A stretch of 39,905 bases of DNA from Microcoleus sp. EPA2. Lineage in GTDB: Bacteria > Cyanobacteriota > Cyanobacteriia > Cyanobacteriales > Microcoleaceae. The stretch spans positions 1-39,905 of the forward strand of contig JAHRFD010000028.1 in assembly GCA_020882975.1 (NCBI GenBank), read 5' to 3'. The position numbers and the translations under genes are program-made. Each line of letters opens with the position of its first letter. Position 1 is the first letter of the stretch. This document shows, piece by piece, positions 32,315 through 39,905 of this stretch. The notes under the pieces were generated by a model. That model worked only from the letters and a program-made list of their open reading frames with translations, searched no databases and was not told the DNA's origin.

Positions 32315-32597
32315 AGGCTAGATCCCCCCTAGCCCCCCTTAAGAAGGGGGGGACAAGAGCTTTCAAAGTCTGTTTAAGAGGGGACAAGAATCGGATCAAA
32401 GTCCCCCTTTTTAAGGGGGATTTAGGGGGATCTAGACTGCGATACAAACGAGAGATTTCAGTTCAAAGTCCCCCTTTTTAAGGGGGATTTAGGGGGATCT
32501 AGGCTGCGATACAAAGGAGAGGTTTCAGTTCAAAGTCCCCCTTCTTAAGGGGGATTTAGGGGGATCTAGACTGCGATACAAACGAGAGATACAGAGG
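32315..32597. repeat. 67-bp tandem array with GATCCCCCTAA/TTAAGGGGG hairpins
   Basis: Units starting at 32397, 32464 and 32531 repeat with a 67-bp period (CAAAGTCCCCCTTTTTAAGG and so on). Each holds a CCCCCTT...AAGGGGG hairpin. A diverged copy in the other orientation begins at about 32315. The array fills the space where the sigma-factor N-terminus would be. Confidence 0.9.
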
Positions 32598-32606
32598 GTT
32601 TCAGTC

Positions 32607-33491
32607 TCAAACAGTATCCTTCATGGCATCAGAATGTCGTTCTTCCCGCCACCGAGATTCGGCTTCTGCGTAACGCTGTCGCGCTGTGGTGATTTCTTCC
32701 TCGTAATGCTTGATTTTGTTCCCGTATTTGTGATTCAACCACTGAATGTCGTGGGCGAAACTTTCCTTCAATTTTTGTTCTTGGACTTCCACCCATTCAA
32801 TTTTCAACTGCGCCATTTGTTCCGGTGAATAAGTACCAGCGGGCGGTTCATATTGTTCGGCCATTTGAGCAACATCGGCTTGAAACTTAAAGTACCGCTG
32901 TTCCCGTTTTTCGTCTTGTTCTTTTTCGATTTGATGTTTTTCTTTTTCGTACCACTCGATTTGGAAGTCGGCTTCTACCATGTCCCAATTTTTCAATCGC
33001 CCGCTGGTGTCGCCTTCGCTGATAAATTTTTCGCGTCGCACTTTTAAGGCTTGCTCGTAGGCGAGTTCTCGCTGTTTCAGAGCAATTTCTTCGTCGATTA
33101 CAGCAATCTGATTTGCTGCGATTTCGGTGATTTCTATCGGGAGGCTGCTTTCGTATTGTCCGATTAGGGAACGGTTGTGTCCGGGCATTTCAAAGGCGTC
33201 GTTTTGCAGTGATGCGGCTCCCCATAACATTACCACGGGTAGGCTGGCGGCGATCGCATTTAACACAATTCCCCCCGGTAATCCCAACCCGATGACAATT
33301 CCCAGAGACATCGCGTATTCGGTGCCGCTCAATCCCAGGGCTAAACCGACATCGCTAAAGGGTAGTTTGTTCAAATATTGACCTTCTACTTTCAGGACTA
33401 AGGCAGTTTGAGATTGGTAAAAAGTTTCGCCAAATTCATTTTTTGGGGGGTCGGCTTGTTTTTGTTTTTCGATGTCTTTCAAGGCTTGCAT
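32607..33491 (-). CDS. Membrane and coiled-coil protein of unknown function
   Basis: 294 residues. After a polar start, residues about 58-97 are strongly hydrophobic (SLGIVIGLGLPGGIVLNAIA), enough for one or two membrane helices. Residues about 125-290 form a long charged helix or coiled coil rich in Glu, Lys, Gln and Arg. No family is recognised. It overlaps the preceding gene by 13 bp (ATG inside the last codons), so they are translationally coupled. It is the third gene of the vWA trio and could be a scaffold or effector anchor; this is an inference. Confidence 0.7.
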   Translation of the reverse strand: MQALKDIEKQKQADPPKNEFGETFYQSQTALVLKVEGQYLNKLPFSDVGLALGLSGTEYAMSLGIVIGLGLPGGIVLNAIAASLPVVMLWGAASLQNDAFEMPGHNRSLIGQYESSLPIEITEIAANQIAVIDEEIALKQRELAYEQALKVRREKFISEGDTSGRLKNWDMVEADFQIEWYEKEKHQIEKEQDEKREQRYFKFQADVAQMAEQYEPPAGTYSPEQMAQLKIEWVEVQEQKLKESFAHDIQWLNHKYGNKIKHYEEEITTARQRYAEAESRWREERHSDAMKDTV

Positions 33492-33883
33492 GGTGCTACT
33501 TTTTTGCGATGATGTTCCATCACTTTCATCACTTTTTTGTCCGCCACCACCCCCGCAGCGCCGCCGATGAACAAACTCGCTGGAATGCTCATACTTGCCA
33601 AGCGAGAAGTCAGTATTTGCGCTCCCGCACTGAAGGTAAGTGCGCTCATTATTCCTACCGCAATATTGACTATTTTTTTTGTTTCCGGGTTGGGGTTGCG
33701 CCTCGCTAAAGGTGTTAAATCGTTAATCCGTGTTTTGGCTTTTTCTCCTTCTGCATATCGTTTTTCCCGCTGACTCATTTGGGCTTTGATTTGTTCGGGG
33801 AGTAGGGCGGTTAATTGTTGGGGAAGGTATTGCCATGCGATGATGCTGGCGGCAGAGTTATAGTGATTATTGGTAGAATTCAT
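33479..33883 (-). CDS. Small membrane protein of the vWA trio
   Basis: 134 residues from the ATG at 33883 (MNSTNNHYNS). A longer frame upstream runs into the dispersed repeat at 33983 and is unlikely to be coding. It has a basic, helical N-terminal half with EQIKAQMSQREKRYAEGEK and two hydrophobic segments (about 72-92 and 101-114) ending in a basic tail. The stop overlaps the next gene by 13 bp. No family is recognised. It probably sits in the membrane with the other two products. Confidence 0.65.
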   Translation of the reverse strand: MNSTNNHYNSAASIIAWQYLPQQLTALLPEQIKAQMSQREKRYAEGEKAKTRINDLTPLARRNPNPETKKIVNIAVGIMSALTFSAGAQILTSRLASMSIPASLFIGGAAGVVADKKVMKVMEHHRKKVAPCKP

Positions 33884-33982
33884 GGGTTTTATCTTGTTGT
33901 TTTTGCTTGATAAGTTAGTGTCGCTACGGATTGAAGGTTTATGCAGAATTTTGATAAATTGTTTGGCTATTCCTTCTATGAC

Positions 33983-34037
33983 GGGCGCGGTTGAAACCGC
34001 GTCTACACACACAAAGTCCGCCTGCGCGGACTAAGAA
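33983..34037 (+). repeat. Dispersed double-hairpin repeat, copy 3
   Basis: Same element as at 29425, here between the first and second genes of the minus-strand vWA trio. It makes their 168-bp gap; without it the genes would be close together. Confidence 0.9.
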
Positions 34038-34051
34038 ATATCCGAAGTGAA

Positions 34052-34771
34052 TCAATTTGATTGAGTTGTCATTTTTCTGGCTTTGCTAAAGGCTGCATCT
34101 ATGCAAGGTGTCATCGATCGCCTCACTGCATCTTCGTCTTTGCTTTCATCTAAAACGCAGACACTATCTTTGCTGCTCAATTGGTTGGTTAGGTCTTCGT
34201 ATAATTGCCCTTGCGGCACGATAAATGAGATGACTACTCCTTGTTTTTCCATGTCATCAACTAGGGTTTTGACTCGATTGAAATCGATCGCCCGTTCGCC
34301 TTGACGTGGCTCGAAGTCATTGGCTAGAATGGTTAGTATGCCGGGATTTTTGTTGGTTTGATGTTGTTGTTGAATGGCATTTTGACTCCGTTCCAATAAG
34401 GCAACAAGAGAGGTTCCTGGTTGTTTTTTGGTAATCGATCGCCCGTTGTGTTGACATTCCCCCATGAGGGTTAAACGGTTGCTAAGGGAGATGGTTTTGG
34501 TGACTAGGGCGCGATCGGCAAACGGAATGCTGACAGCGGTATCTCCGGGTTTGTAATGTTGGCTGCTGAGTTGACAGTGGGTTTGTCTCTGCAAGGTGTA
34601 GCGATCGGCTGAAAGCGAGTTATCGTCAGCGCGGTAGTGTACGATCGGTTGAGTGGCAAGTTCTGGGTAAATGAATGCTCCAAGGGCGATCGCGCTGACA
34701 CCCAAAGCAGCTACAATCGCTGGAGACTTGTACCAAGCTTTCTCCGATTCAGTTGTGTAATTCACCATCAT
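34052..34771 (-). CDS. Membrane-anchored vWA-like protein
   Basis: 239 residues from the ATG at 34771 (MMVNYTTESEKAWYKSP); GGAGAAG upstream supports this start, and the longer frame to 34873 is unlikely. One N-terminal membrane helix (about 17-35) is followed by a vWA-like domain. MIDAS-type residues: D50-N-S-L-S54 (DxSxS), T120 in PGTSL, and D152 in ANDFEP. The GDTAVSIPFADRALV strand is typical of the fold. It probably binds a metal and a partner outside or inside the membrane. First gene of a three-gene minus-strand unit; it faces away from the Uma2 gene 75 bp upstream. Similarity is by motif only. Confidence 0.68.
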   Translation of the reverse strand: MMVNYTTESEKAWYKSPAIVAALGVSAIALGAFIYPELATQPIVHYRADDNSLSADRYTLQRQTHCQLSSQHYKPGDTAVSIPFADRALVTKTISLSNRLTLMGECQHNGRSITKKQPGTSLVALLERSQNAIQQQHQTNKNPGILTILANDFEPRQGERAIDFNRVKTLVDDMEKQGVVISFIVPQGQLYEDLTNQLSSKDSVCVLDESKDEDAVRRSMTPCIDAAFSKARKMTTQSN

Positions 34772-34846
34772 GATGACTTCTCCATTGCGCTTTTGAAGAG
34801 ATGTCGCAGGAGTCTCCGAGTTTATGCAAATCGCCCTAAAAAAAAT

Positions 34847-35431
34847 ATGATAGCAATTCCCCAAACACCCCAAAAAATGACGGTTGAGGAATACCTAGCA
34901 TGGGAAGCTCAACAAGAGATTCGCCACGAATATGTCAACGGCGAAGTTTTTGCGATGACAGGTAGTACAATTCCTCATAACGATATTGCACTTAATTTTT
35001 ATACTGCATTACGTCCTCATATACGTTCGAGAGGCTGTCGGATGAACGTGTCAGATGTGAAATTGCAAGTCAGTTTTCAAAGCCGTTATTACTATCCTGA
35101 TGTGATAGTCAGTTGCGATGCTCAAGACTTGAATTCCCGCCAATTCATCCAGAATCCTAAAATCATTGTGGAAGTTCTTTCTCCCAGTACAAGTGCTAAA
35201 GATCGGGATGAAAAATTTACTTGTTACCTGAAAATTCCGACTTTGCAAGAGTATATCTTGATTGATTCACAAAAGATTTTTGTGGAACGTTATTGTCGGG
35301 GAGAGGGGAAAATGTGGCTGTACTATTCTTACACTGCTGGGGAGATTATCACTCTATCAAGTATTGGGTTTAATTTGCCGATCGCCCTTTTGTATGAAGA
35401 CGTTGTATTTGAAACAGCAACAGAAACCTAA
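34847..35431 (+). CDS. Uma2 family endonuclease
   Basis: 194 residues from the ATG at 34847 (MIAIPQTPQKMTVEEYL). It has the Uma2 (DUF820) pattern: MTVEEYLAWE, HEYVNGEVFAMTG, YYYPDVIVSCD with D85, and IIVEVLSPSTSAKDRDEK with E109. This is a PD-(D/E)XK nuclease fold, present in many copies in cyanobacteria; function is largely unknown, with suggested links to mobile DNA. It sits alone, divergent from the vWA trio. Confidence 0.9.
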   Translation: MIAIPQTPQKMTVEEYLAWEAQQEIRHEYVNGEVFAMTGSTIPHNDIALNFYTALRPHIRSRGCRMNVSDVKLQVSFQSRYYYPDVIVSCDAQDLNSRQFIQNPKIIVEVLSPSTSAKDRDEKFTCYLKIPTLQEYILIDSQKIFVERYCRGEGKMWLYYSYTAGEIITLSSIGFNLPIALLYEDVVFETATET

Positions 35432-35446
35432 AAATACCCCTCATCC

Positions 35447-35494
35447 AGTCAGCGCAGGCGGACTTTGTTTGTGTAGTAGCGGTTTCAACCGCCG
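35447..35494 (-). repeat. Dispersed double-hairpin repeat, copy 4 (reversed)
   Basis: The fourth copy, in the opposite orientation, between the convergent Uma2 and disulfide reductase genes. It could terminate transcription from both sides. Confidence 0.88.
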
Positions 35495-35501
35495 AGTTAT
35501 G

Positions 35502-37037
35502 TTATCGAGTCCAAGCCAGCCATTTATTAAACAAATTCTTCACAAACGGTGTCAAGCGAGTACGATTGTAAGCATCTCCTGCTTTCCGAATTGCATCAGC
35601 TTGTGTCGGATAGGGATGAATGACGCTAGCAATTTTTCCTAAACCAATATTGTTAACCATTGCTAAAGTAATTTCGCTAATCATATCTCCGGCGTTTCTC
35701 GCCACAATCGTTGCACCTAATATTTTATCGCTACCTTTCTTGACGTGAATTTTCACAAAACCTTCATCTTCACCGTCTATAATTGCGCGATCGACTTGAC
35801 TGAAAGGAATCAAAAATGTATCGATATCAGTCCCTTTAGCTTTAGCCTCCGCTTCCCCAATTCCAACGTGGGCTACCTCTGGGATAGTATAAGTACACCA
35901 AGGAATCGTTAAAGCACTGAGCTTTTTGCGTCCGAAAAACAGCGTATTTTGAATGACAATCCTCGCCGCAAAATCAGCAGCGTGAGTGAATTTATACTTC
36001 ATGCAAATGTCGCCCGCCGCGTAAATGTGGGGATTAGTAGTTTGCAAATTGTCATTGACAAATACGCCAGTTTTTGTATTGTAATCAACACCCACAGCCT
36101 CCAAATTCAATCCTTCGACATTGGGCGATCGCCCGGTGCCTAGGAGAATTTCATCTACTGTTACAGTACCAGCTTTACCCTGACATTTATAATAAATTAC
36201 TTTGCCTGTATTTGTTGACTCAACGCGCTCTATTTTCGATTCAAGTATTAACTGAATTCCTTCCCGCACAAAAGCCTGCTGCACAATGTTAGCAGCATCG
36301 ACATCTTCCTTATCCAAAATGTGAGCATTTTTGTGGAATAACACGACTTCTGAACCCAGCCTGCGGAAGGCTTGAGCTAATTCGCACCCGATCGGACCTG
36401 CACCAATTACTGCTAAACGCTGAGGTTTTTCGGTAAGGTTAAACACAGTTTCATTAGTCAGATATCCAGTTGCTTCTAAACCGGGAATTTGCGGTTGTAG
36501 CGCCCTTGCACCTGTGGTAATTACTGCTTTTTTAAAGCGGAGAGTTTGACCAGCCACTTCTACTGTATTGTTGCTAGTAAAACGACCTGAACCTAGAAAT
36601 ATATCGACTCCTAATTTGTCCTGATATCGTTGCACAGAATCAACATCGCTGATGTCGGCCCTAATGCGTCGCAGTCTTTCCATCACCGCGGAAAAATCAA
36701 CTTCTGTACCGTTAGGAACGCTAACACCAAATTTACTTGCTTCCGAGATATCAGCGACAATACGAGACGCACGAATCAGCAATTTTGAAGGCACGCAACC
36801 GACATTTAAGCAATCGCCTCCCATCAAATGTTTTTCAATCAAAGCAACTTTCGCACCCAAGCCTGCGGCACCGGCGGCCACAATTAATCCGGCGGGTCCG
36901 GCTCCAATTACTACTAAGTTGTAACAGCTAGCTGGCTGGGGATTTACCCAATTTGATGGATGTAAATAGGAGACTAATTTTTGGTTGTGTTCGTCCATCG
37001 GGGGGACTGTGACGCGATCGACTTTTGAGTGTGACAT
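35502..37037 (-). CDS. FAD-dependent pyridine nucleotide-disulfide oxidoreductase
   Basis: 511 residues from the ATG at 37037 (AGGAGA upstream); a TTG at 37043 adds two residues. It has the FAD motif GAGPAG, the redox-active pair C76/C81 in GGDCLNVGCVPSK, the NAD(P)H motif GAGPIG and a C-terminal HPYPTQAD. It belongs to the mercuric reductase/lipoamide dehydrogenase group. It lacks the N-terminal metal-binding domain and the C-terminal vicinal cysteines of MerA, so mercury reduction is not supported. A TVP38-type membrane protein is 16 bp upstream on the same strand; this pairing is common in bacteria, suggesting a membrane-linked redox function. Confidence 0.88.
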   Translation of the reverse strand: MSHSKVDRVTVPPMDEHNQKLVSYLHPSNWVNPQPASCYNLVVIGAGPAGLIVAAGAAGLGAKVALIEKHLMGGDCLNVGCVPSKLLIRASRIVADISEASKFGVSVPNGTEVDFSAVMERLRRIRADISDVDSVQRYQDKLGVDIFLGSGRFTSNNTVEVAGQTLRFKKAVITTGARALQPQIPGLEATGYLTNETVFNLTEKPQRLAVIGAGPIGCELAQAFRRLGSEVVLFHKNAHILDKEDVDAANIVQQAFVREGIQLILESKIERVESTNTGKVIYYKCQGKAGTVTVDEILLGTGRSPNVEGLNLEAVGVDYNTKTGVFVNDNLQTTNPHIYAAGDICMKYKFTHAADFAARIVIQNTLFFGRKKLSALTIPWCTYTIPEVAHVGIGEAEAKAKGTDIDTFLIPFSQVDRAIIDGEDEGFVKIHVKKGSDKILGATIVARNAGDMISEITLAMVNNIGLGKIASVIHPYPTQADAIRKAGDAYNRTRLTPFVKNLFNKWLAWTR

Positions 37038-37053
37038 TAGCAAATTCTCCTAA

Positions 37054-37785
37054 TTAAACACTTTCATCCAAAGCTTGGCGAGCTATCCGAGTGAGAGAGA
37101 TAGTAATAGCGACTGTTGCTATAAAACTGATGATATTTATCGACCATTTTACTGCGGAATCTTGGGGATTAGTACACCCTGTTGCTACGCCTATGGCCGC
37201 CAAATCTCCTACCAAAGAACCGGAATAAACATACAGAATAGTTCCTGGTATCATCCCCAAGGAACCGAGGATATAATCTTTCAAAGAAACTTGGGTAATC
37301 CCCAAAATGTAATTCAATAAATTAAAAGGAAATAAAGGACAAAGACGACTCAGAAATACTATTTTTAATCCTTGTTGAGAAATTGCGCGATCGAGAGCTT
37401 GGAACTTGGGATGGGCTGCCATATATTTTAGCAGGCGATCGCGCGACAAGTATCGCCCAATCAGAAAAGCAAAGGTGGCTCCTAAAGTTGCCGCTACAAA
37501 CACGTAGACTGAACCCCACCACAGCCCAAACAGCACCCCACCTCCTAGGGTCAAAACAGCACCTGGTATAAATAGTATAGTAGCTAAGTTGTAAGTGGCT
37601 ACAAATGCGACTGGTCCCCACCACCCTAAGTCCTGGATCTGGATGAGCACTGTTCTTAAAAAATCTTGAAGGTAGGAAGATTTAGTTGCTAGAATGAACA
37701 GGGATAGTGAAAGGGCGATCGATAAAAAAAATAATTTGCGTTTAAAAATATTCCGGGGATAATTTCGATTTTGTGCTTGTGGCAT
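37054..37785 (-). CDS. TVP38/TMEM64 family membrane protein
   Basis: 243 residues. One N-terminal helix (about 17-35) and several membrane segments, with the VTT-domain signatures LFIPGAVLTLGGGVLFG (71-87), ATFAFLIGRY (103-112) and RLCPLFPFNLLNYILGI (147-163). VTT proteins share the DedA-type fold with re-entrant hairpins and are linked to lipid scrambling or envelope homeostasis; the bacterial role is not settled. It is 16 bp ahead of the disulfide reductase gene, so the two are an operon. Confidence 0.9.
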   Translation of the reverse strand: MPQAQNRNYPRNIFKRKLFFLSIALSLSLFILATKSSYLQDFLRTVLIQIQDLGWWGPVAFVATYNLATILFIPGAVLTLGGGVLFGLWWGSVYVFVAATLGATFAFLIGRYLSRDRLLKYMAAHPKFQALDRAISQQGLKIVFLSRLCPLFPFNLLNYILGITQVSLKDYILGSLGMIPGTILYVYSGSLVGDLAAIGVATGCTNPQDSAVKWSINIISFIATVAITISLTRIARQALDESV

Positions 37786-37946
37786 AACTCACCCTAAATA
37801 GCTATTTGGATTATGGGTAACACTTTCACTGGTTTGTAGTTAGGTCTGTGGGCGATAACGAAAGTTTAAAATTAGTTGGCAATGCCGGAAACTTGGGTTA
37901 TCATTGATTATGATAGTCTAATTTCCTAAAGTTTTAATTTTTTTTT

Positions 37947-37979
37947 ACCGCAGAGGGCGCAGAGAGCGCAGAGAAAGAG
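37947..37979. repeat. Dispersed CGCAGAGGG repeat
   Basis: ACCGCAGAGGGCGCAGAG plus a further partial unit lies upstream of the isochorismatase gene. A member of the family described at 13631 and 14111. Confidence 0.75.
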
Positions 37980-38067
37980 CGGGTAGAAAGATGGGTTGAC
38001 TAAGGGTTGAATATTTTTGATTGTCAATTTAAGTTTTTGTGAAAATCCACTGTCAAGTGAATTAGCC

Positions 38068-39099
38068 ATGACTGCAAACAGTTTACTCCCCATTCCTGAG
38101 TATTTTGACCCGAAGAAAGTCAGCGAAGTCTGGCGGGTGTGTTATCAAGAACGTGCTGTTCAAGCTAAAGAATGGGCTGTGAAACACAGTATTCTGCCTG
38201 CTGCTAGGGACACCCACCGTATTTGTTTGTTGATAATTGATGCCCAAAATACTTTTTGTTTGCCGGAATTTGAATTATTTGTGGGTGGGCGTTCGGGTAG
38301 TGGTGCTATTGATGACAATCTGCGACTGTGCGAGTTCATTTACCGCAATTTAGACAGAATTACTACAATCGCGCCCACTATGGATACCCATACGGCTATG
38401 CAAATTTTTCATCCAATTTTTTGGATAAATGCAGCAGGGGAACATCCGCAACCAGCCGTAACTTCCATTAGCCTAGAAGATGTTGCCAAAGGTGTTTGGA
38501 AAGTTAATCCTGCCGTGGCTGATAGCCTCAGCGGGGGCAATTTTTCGGCCCTGGAAAAACACGCTCTGCATTACGTGCAGAAACTTAGCGATAATGGCAA
38601 ATATCCCTTGACAATTTGGCCCTATCACTCGATGCTTGGTGGTATCGGACACGCGCTGGTTTCGGCGGTGGAAGAAGCTATTTTTTTCCATAGCATCGCC
38701 CGCGAAACTCAAGCCATTTTTGAAATCAAAGGTGGCAATCCCCTCACCGAAAACTATTCTGTTTTGCAGCCGGAAGTTTTAGAAGGGGCGGATGGGAGTG
38801 CGATCGCTCAAAAGAATGTTAGTTTTATTGATAAGTTGCTGGATTTTGATGCAGTCATTATTGCTGGACAAGCTAAAAGTCATTGCGTTGCTTGGACAAT
38901 TGATGATTTATTGACGGAAATTTTGGCGCGGGATTCGGAGTTAGCAAAGAAGGTTTATTTGTTGGAAGATTGTACTTCGCCTGTGGTTGTTCCTGGTGTT
39001 GTTGATTTTACGGAAGCAGCAGATGCAACTTTTCAAAGATTTGCAGCGGCGGGTATGAATGTGGTTAAATCTACTGAGTTTGAAGTACCATCAAGATAA
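38068..39099 (+). CDS. Isochorismatase/nicotinamidase-like hydrolase
   Basis: 343 residues from the ATG at 38068 (MTANSLLPIPEYFD). A TTG at 38017 would add 17 residues and is less likely. Cysteine hydrolase signature: D58 in LLIIDAQNTF, the MDTH motif (D106/H108), H115 and the catalytic C273 in AKSHCVAWT. Typical nicotinamidases have about 200 residues, so this is a long variant with a 40-residue N-terminal extension and a large middle region. The substrate may be nicotinamide or another amide or ether; not decidable. It precedes the toxin-antitoxin genes by 5 bp. Confidence 0.82.
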   Translation: MTANSLLPIPEYFDPKKVSEVWRVCYQERAVQAKEWAVKHSILPAARDTHRICLLIIDAQNTFCLPEFELFVGGRSGSGAIDDNLRLCEFIYRNLDRITTIAPTMDTHTAMQIFHPIFWINAAGEHPQPAVTSISLEDVAKGVWKVNPAVADSLSGGNFSALEKHALHYVQKLSDNGKYPLTIWPYHSMLGGIGHALVSAVEEAIFFHSIARETQAIFEIKGGNPLTENYSVLQPEVLEGADGSAIAQKNVSFIDKLLDFDAVIIAGQAKSHCVAWTIDDLLTEILARDSELAKKVYLLEDCTSPVVVPGVVDFTEAADATFQRFAAAGMNVVKSTEFEVPSR

Positions 39100-39104
39100 A
39101 TGAT

Positions 39105-39335
39105 ATGAATACCCTTGACCAAGTGCTAGAAACTGCTTTGAATCTAACCTATGAACAGCAGGAAATGTTGATTAAAATTCTACAAAACCGTCACCGCGAA
39201 AGTCGCCGTGCAGAAATAGCTTTGGATGCCCAACAAACTTTGGCTGATTTCCGTGCAGGTCAATTTCGACAGCAATCAGCCGAGGATGTCGTTGCAGCTT
39301 TGCGCCAGTCTTTGTACGACGAGCCAGAATTATGA
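39105..39335 (+). CDS. Antitoxin of a type II toxin-antitoxin pair
   Basis: 76 residues, helical and acidic, beginning MNTLDQVLETALNLTYEQQE and ending SLYDEPEL. It is of a type often found before RelE/YafQ-like toxins in cyanobacteria. Its last bases overlap the toxin start by four bp (ATGA), the usual sign of coupled translation. It would bind and neutralise the toxin and repress the operon. A specific antitoxin family is not assigned. Confidence 0.72.
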   Translation: MNTLDQVLETALNLTYEQQEMLIKILQNRHRESRRAEIALDAQQTLADFRAGQFRQQSAEDVVAALRQSLYDEPEL

Positions 39336-39616
39336 GACGGCTGATTTTAACGCCTAAATTCAAACGGGCATTCCAAAAGTTTGTGAGGCGAAATGCTGAC
39401 CTCCAGCAGCGCATTGAAGATATTCTTCAACAAATGGAAGCAGACGTATTTTTCCCTGGCTTAGGTACTCATAAACTAAGCGGTCAACTTGACGGTTTTC
39501 AGTCTTGTTCTTGTGGTTATGATTGTCGTGTTGTCTTCTCTATTGAGCAGGATGCTGAAACAAACACAGAAGTCATTGTTCTGCTAGACATCGGCACTCA
39601 TGATGAAGTTTATTAA
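39332..39616 (+). CDS. RelE/YafQ-like toxin
   Basis: 94 residues. The pattern LTPKFKRAFQKFVRRNADLQ (5-24), GTHKLSGQLDGFQSC and the closing VVFSIEQD...VIVLLDIGTHDEVY match the RelE/ParE superfamily, most similar to YafQ/RelE mRNA interferases. Such toxins cleave mRNA at the ribosome. The 4-bp overlap with the upstream antitoxin supports the pair. ParE-type gyrase poisoning is a less likely alternative. Confidence 0.82.
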   Translation: MRRLILTPKFKRAFQKFVRRNADLQQRIEDILQQMEADVFFPGLGTHKLSGQLDGFQSCSCGYDCRVVFSIEQDAETNTEVIVLLDIGTHDEVY

Positions 39617-39621
39617 GTGGG

Positions 39622-39905
39622 GGCGGGTTTTCGAGGTTAGCAATTTTTGGCGTTTATGGTTGGTGAAACCCGCCCCTACCTTTCCTTGCTTATTTCCCGT
39701 CCAGTGGAGTGGCGGGTTTTCGAGGTTAGCAATTTTTGGCGTTTATGGTTGGTGAAACCCGCCCCTACCTTTCCTTGCTTATTTCCCGTCCAGTGGAGGG
39801 GCGGGTTTTCGAGGTTAGCAATTTTTGGCGTTTATGGTTGGTGAAACCCGCCCCTACCTTTCCTTGTTTATTTCCCGTCCAGTGGAGGGGCGGGTTTTCG
39901 AGGTT
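39622..39905. repeat. 89-bp tandem array with GGGCGGGTT/AACCCGCCCC pairs
   Basis: Units start at 39622, 39711, 39800 and 39889 with an 89-bp period, and the array continues past the right edge. Each unit contains GGGCGGGTTTTCGAGG and AACCCGCCCCT, which pair as in the element at 24972. Open frames crossing the units are not genes. Confidence 0.95.

Noticed and set aside
33884..34012. Upstream extension of the small membrane protein of the vWA trio
   Set aside because: It begins inside the dispersed repeat at 33983 and has no protein-like composition.
35502..37037. Mercuric reductase as a mercury-resistance gene
   Set aside because: It lacks the N-terminal metal domain and C-terminal vicinal cysteines, and no mer genes are nearby.
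39622..39905. 89-bp repeats as CRISPR or as a coding gene
   Set aside because: The whole unit is repeated, so there are no unique spacers. The open frames are compositionally unlike proteins and follow the repeat.

Overview
The window looks like chromosomal DNA from a filamentous cyanobacterium, probably a non-heterocystous Microcoleus/Oscillatoria-type genome. The evidence is the very frequent HIP1-like palindrome GCGATCGC, several heptanucleotide short tandem repeats, many dispersed hairpin repeats, and proteins typical of cyanobacteria (DUF3038/DUF4335, DUF2854, DUF1822, CHAT remnant, Uma2). The genus is an inference, not something the sequence proves. No rRNA, tRNA, complete transposase gene, CRISPR array or prophage was recognised.

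Layout. 1-2079: P-loop ATPase running in from the left edge through a GVAW repeat. 2281-5015: UDP-sugar pair (UDP-glucuronate decarboxylase, UDP-glucose dehydrogenase) that together would make UDP-xylose, separated by a palindromic element and a heptamer array. 5097-7172 (minus): ExbD/ExbB proton channel pair with a 121-bp tandem array across the gene junction, then an unknown protein. 7799-9979: polyphosphate kinase. 10140-11740: small hypothetical proteins and a DUF2854 membrane protein. 11889-13566: FAD monooxygenase plus DUF3598 protein. 13707-15734 (minus): aldehyde dehydrogenase with its DUF779 partner. 16053-17294: receiver/histidine kinase with degenerate motifs, divergent from mutS2 (17472-20240), which carries an in-frame minisatellite. 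20497-22224: type II restriction-modification system with a controller protein and C-box operators. 22540-24881: DUF3038/DUF4335 pair. 25188-28136 (minus): HtrA-like protease, hemC, secreted hypothetical protein. 28325-30355: RNA repair pair, a T4 Rnl1-like ligase and a T4 Pnkp-like kinase/phosphatase. 30475-32198 (minus): decayed sigma factor/DUF1822/CHAT locus. 32607-34771 (minus): three-gene unit encoding a membrane-anchored vWA-like protein and two membrane partners of unknown function. 34847-35431: Uma2 nuclease. 35502-37785 (minus): flavin disulfide reductase with a TVP38 membrane protein. 38068-39616: isochorismatase-like hydrolase and a toxin-antitoxin pair. 39622 to the right edge: 89-bp tandem array.

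The strongest functional units are the RNA-repair pair, the controller-regulated restriction system and the unexplained vWA trio. The region is also marked by repeat invasion: dispersed hairpin elements flank or separate genes of the same operon, one minisatellite lies inside mutS2, and one tandem array was made from the exbB/exbD junction.
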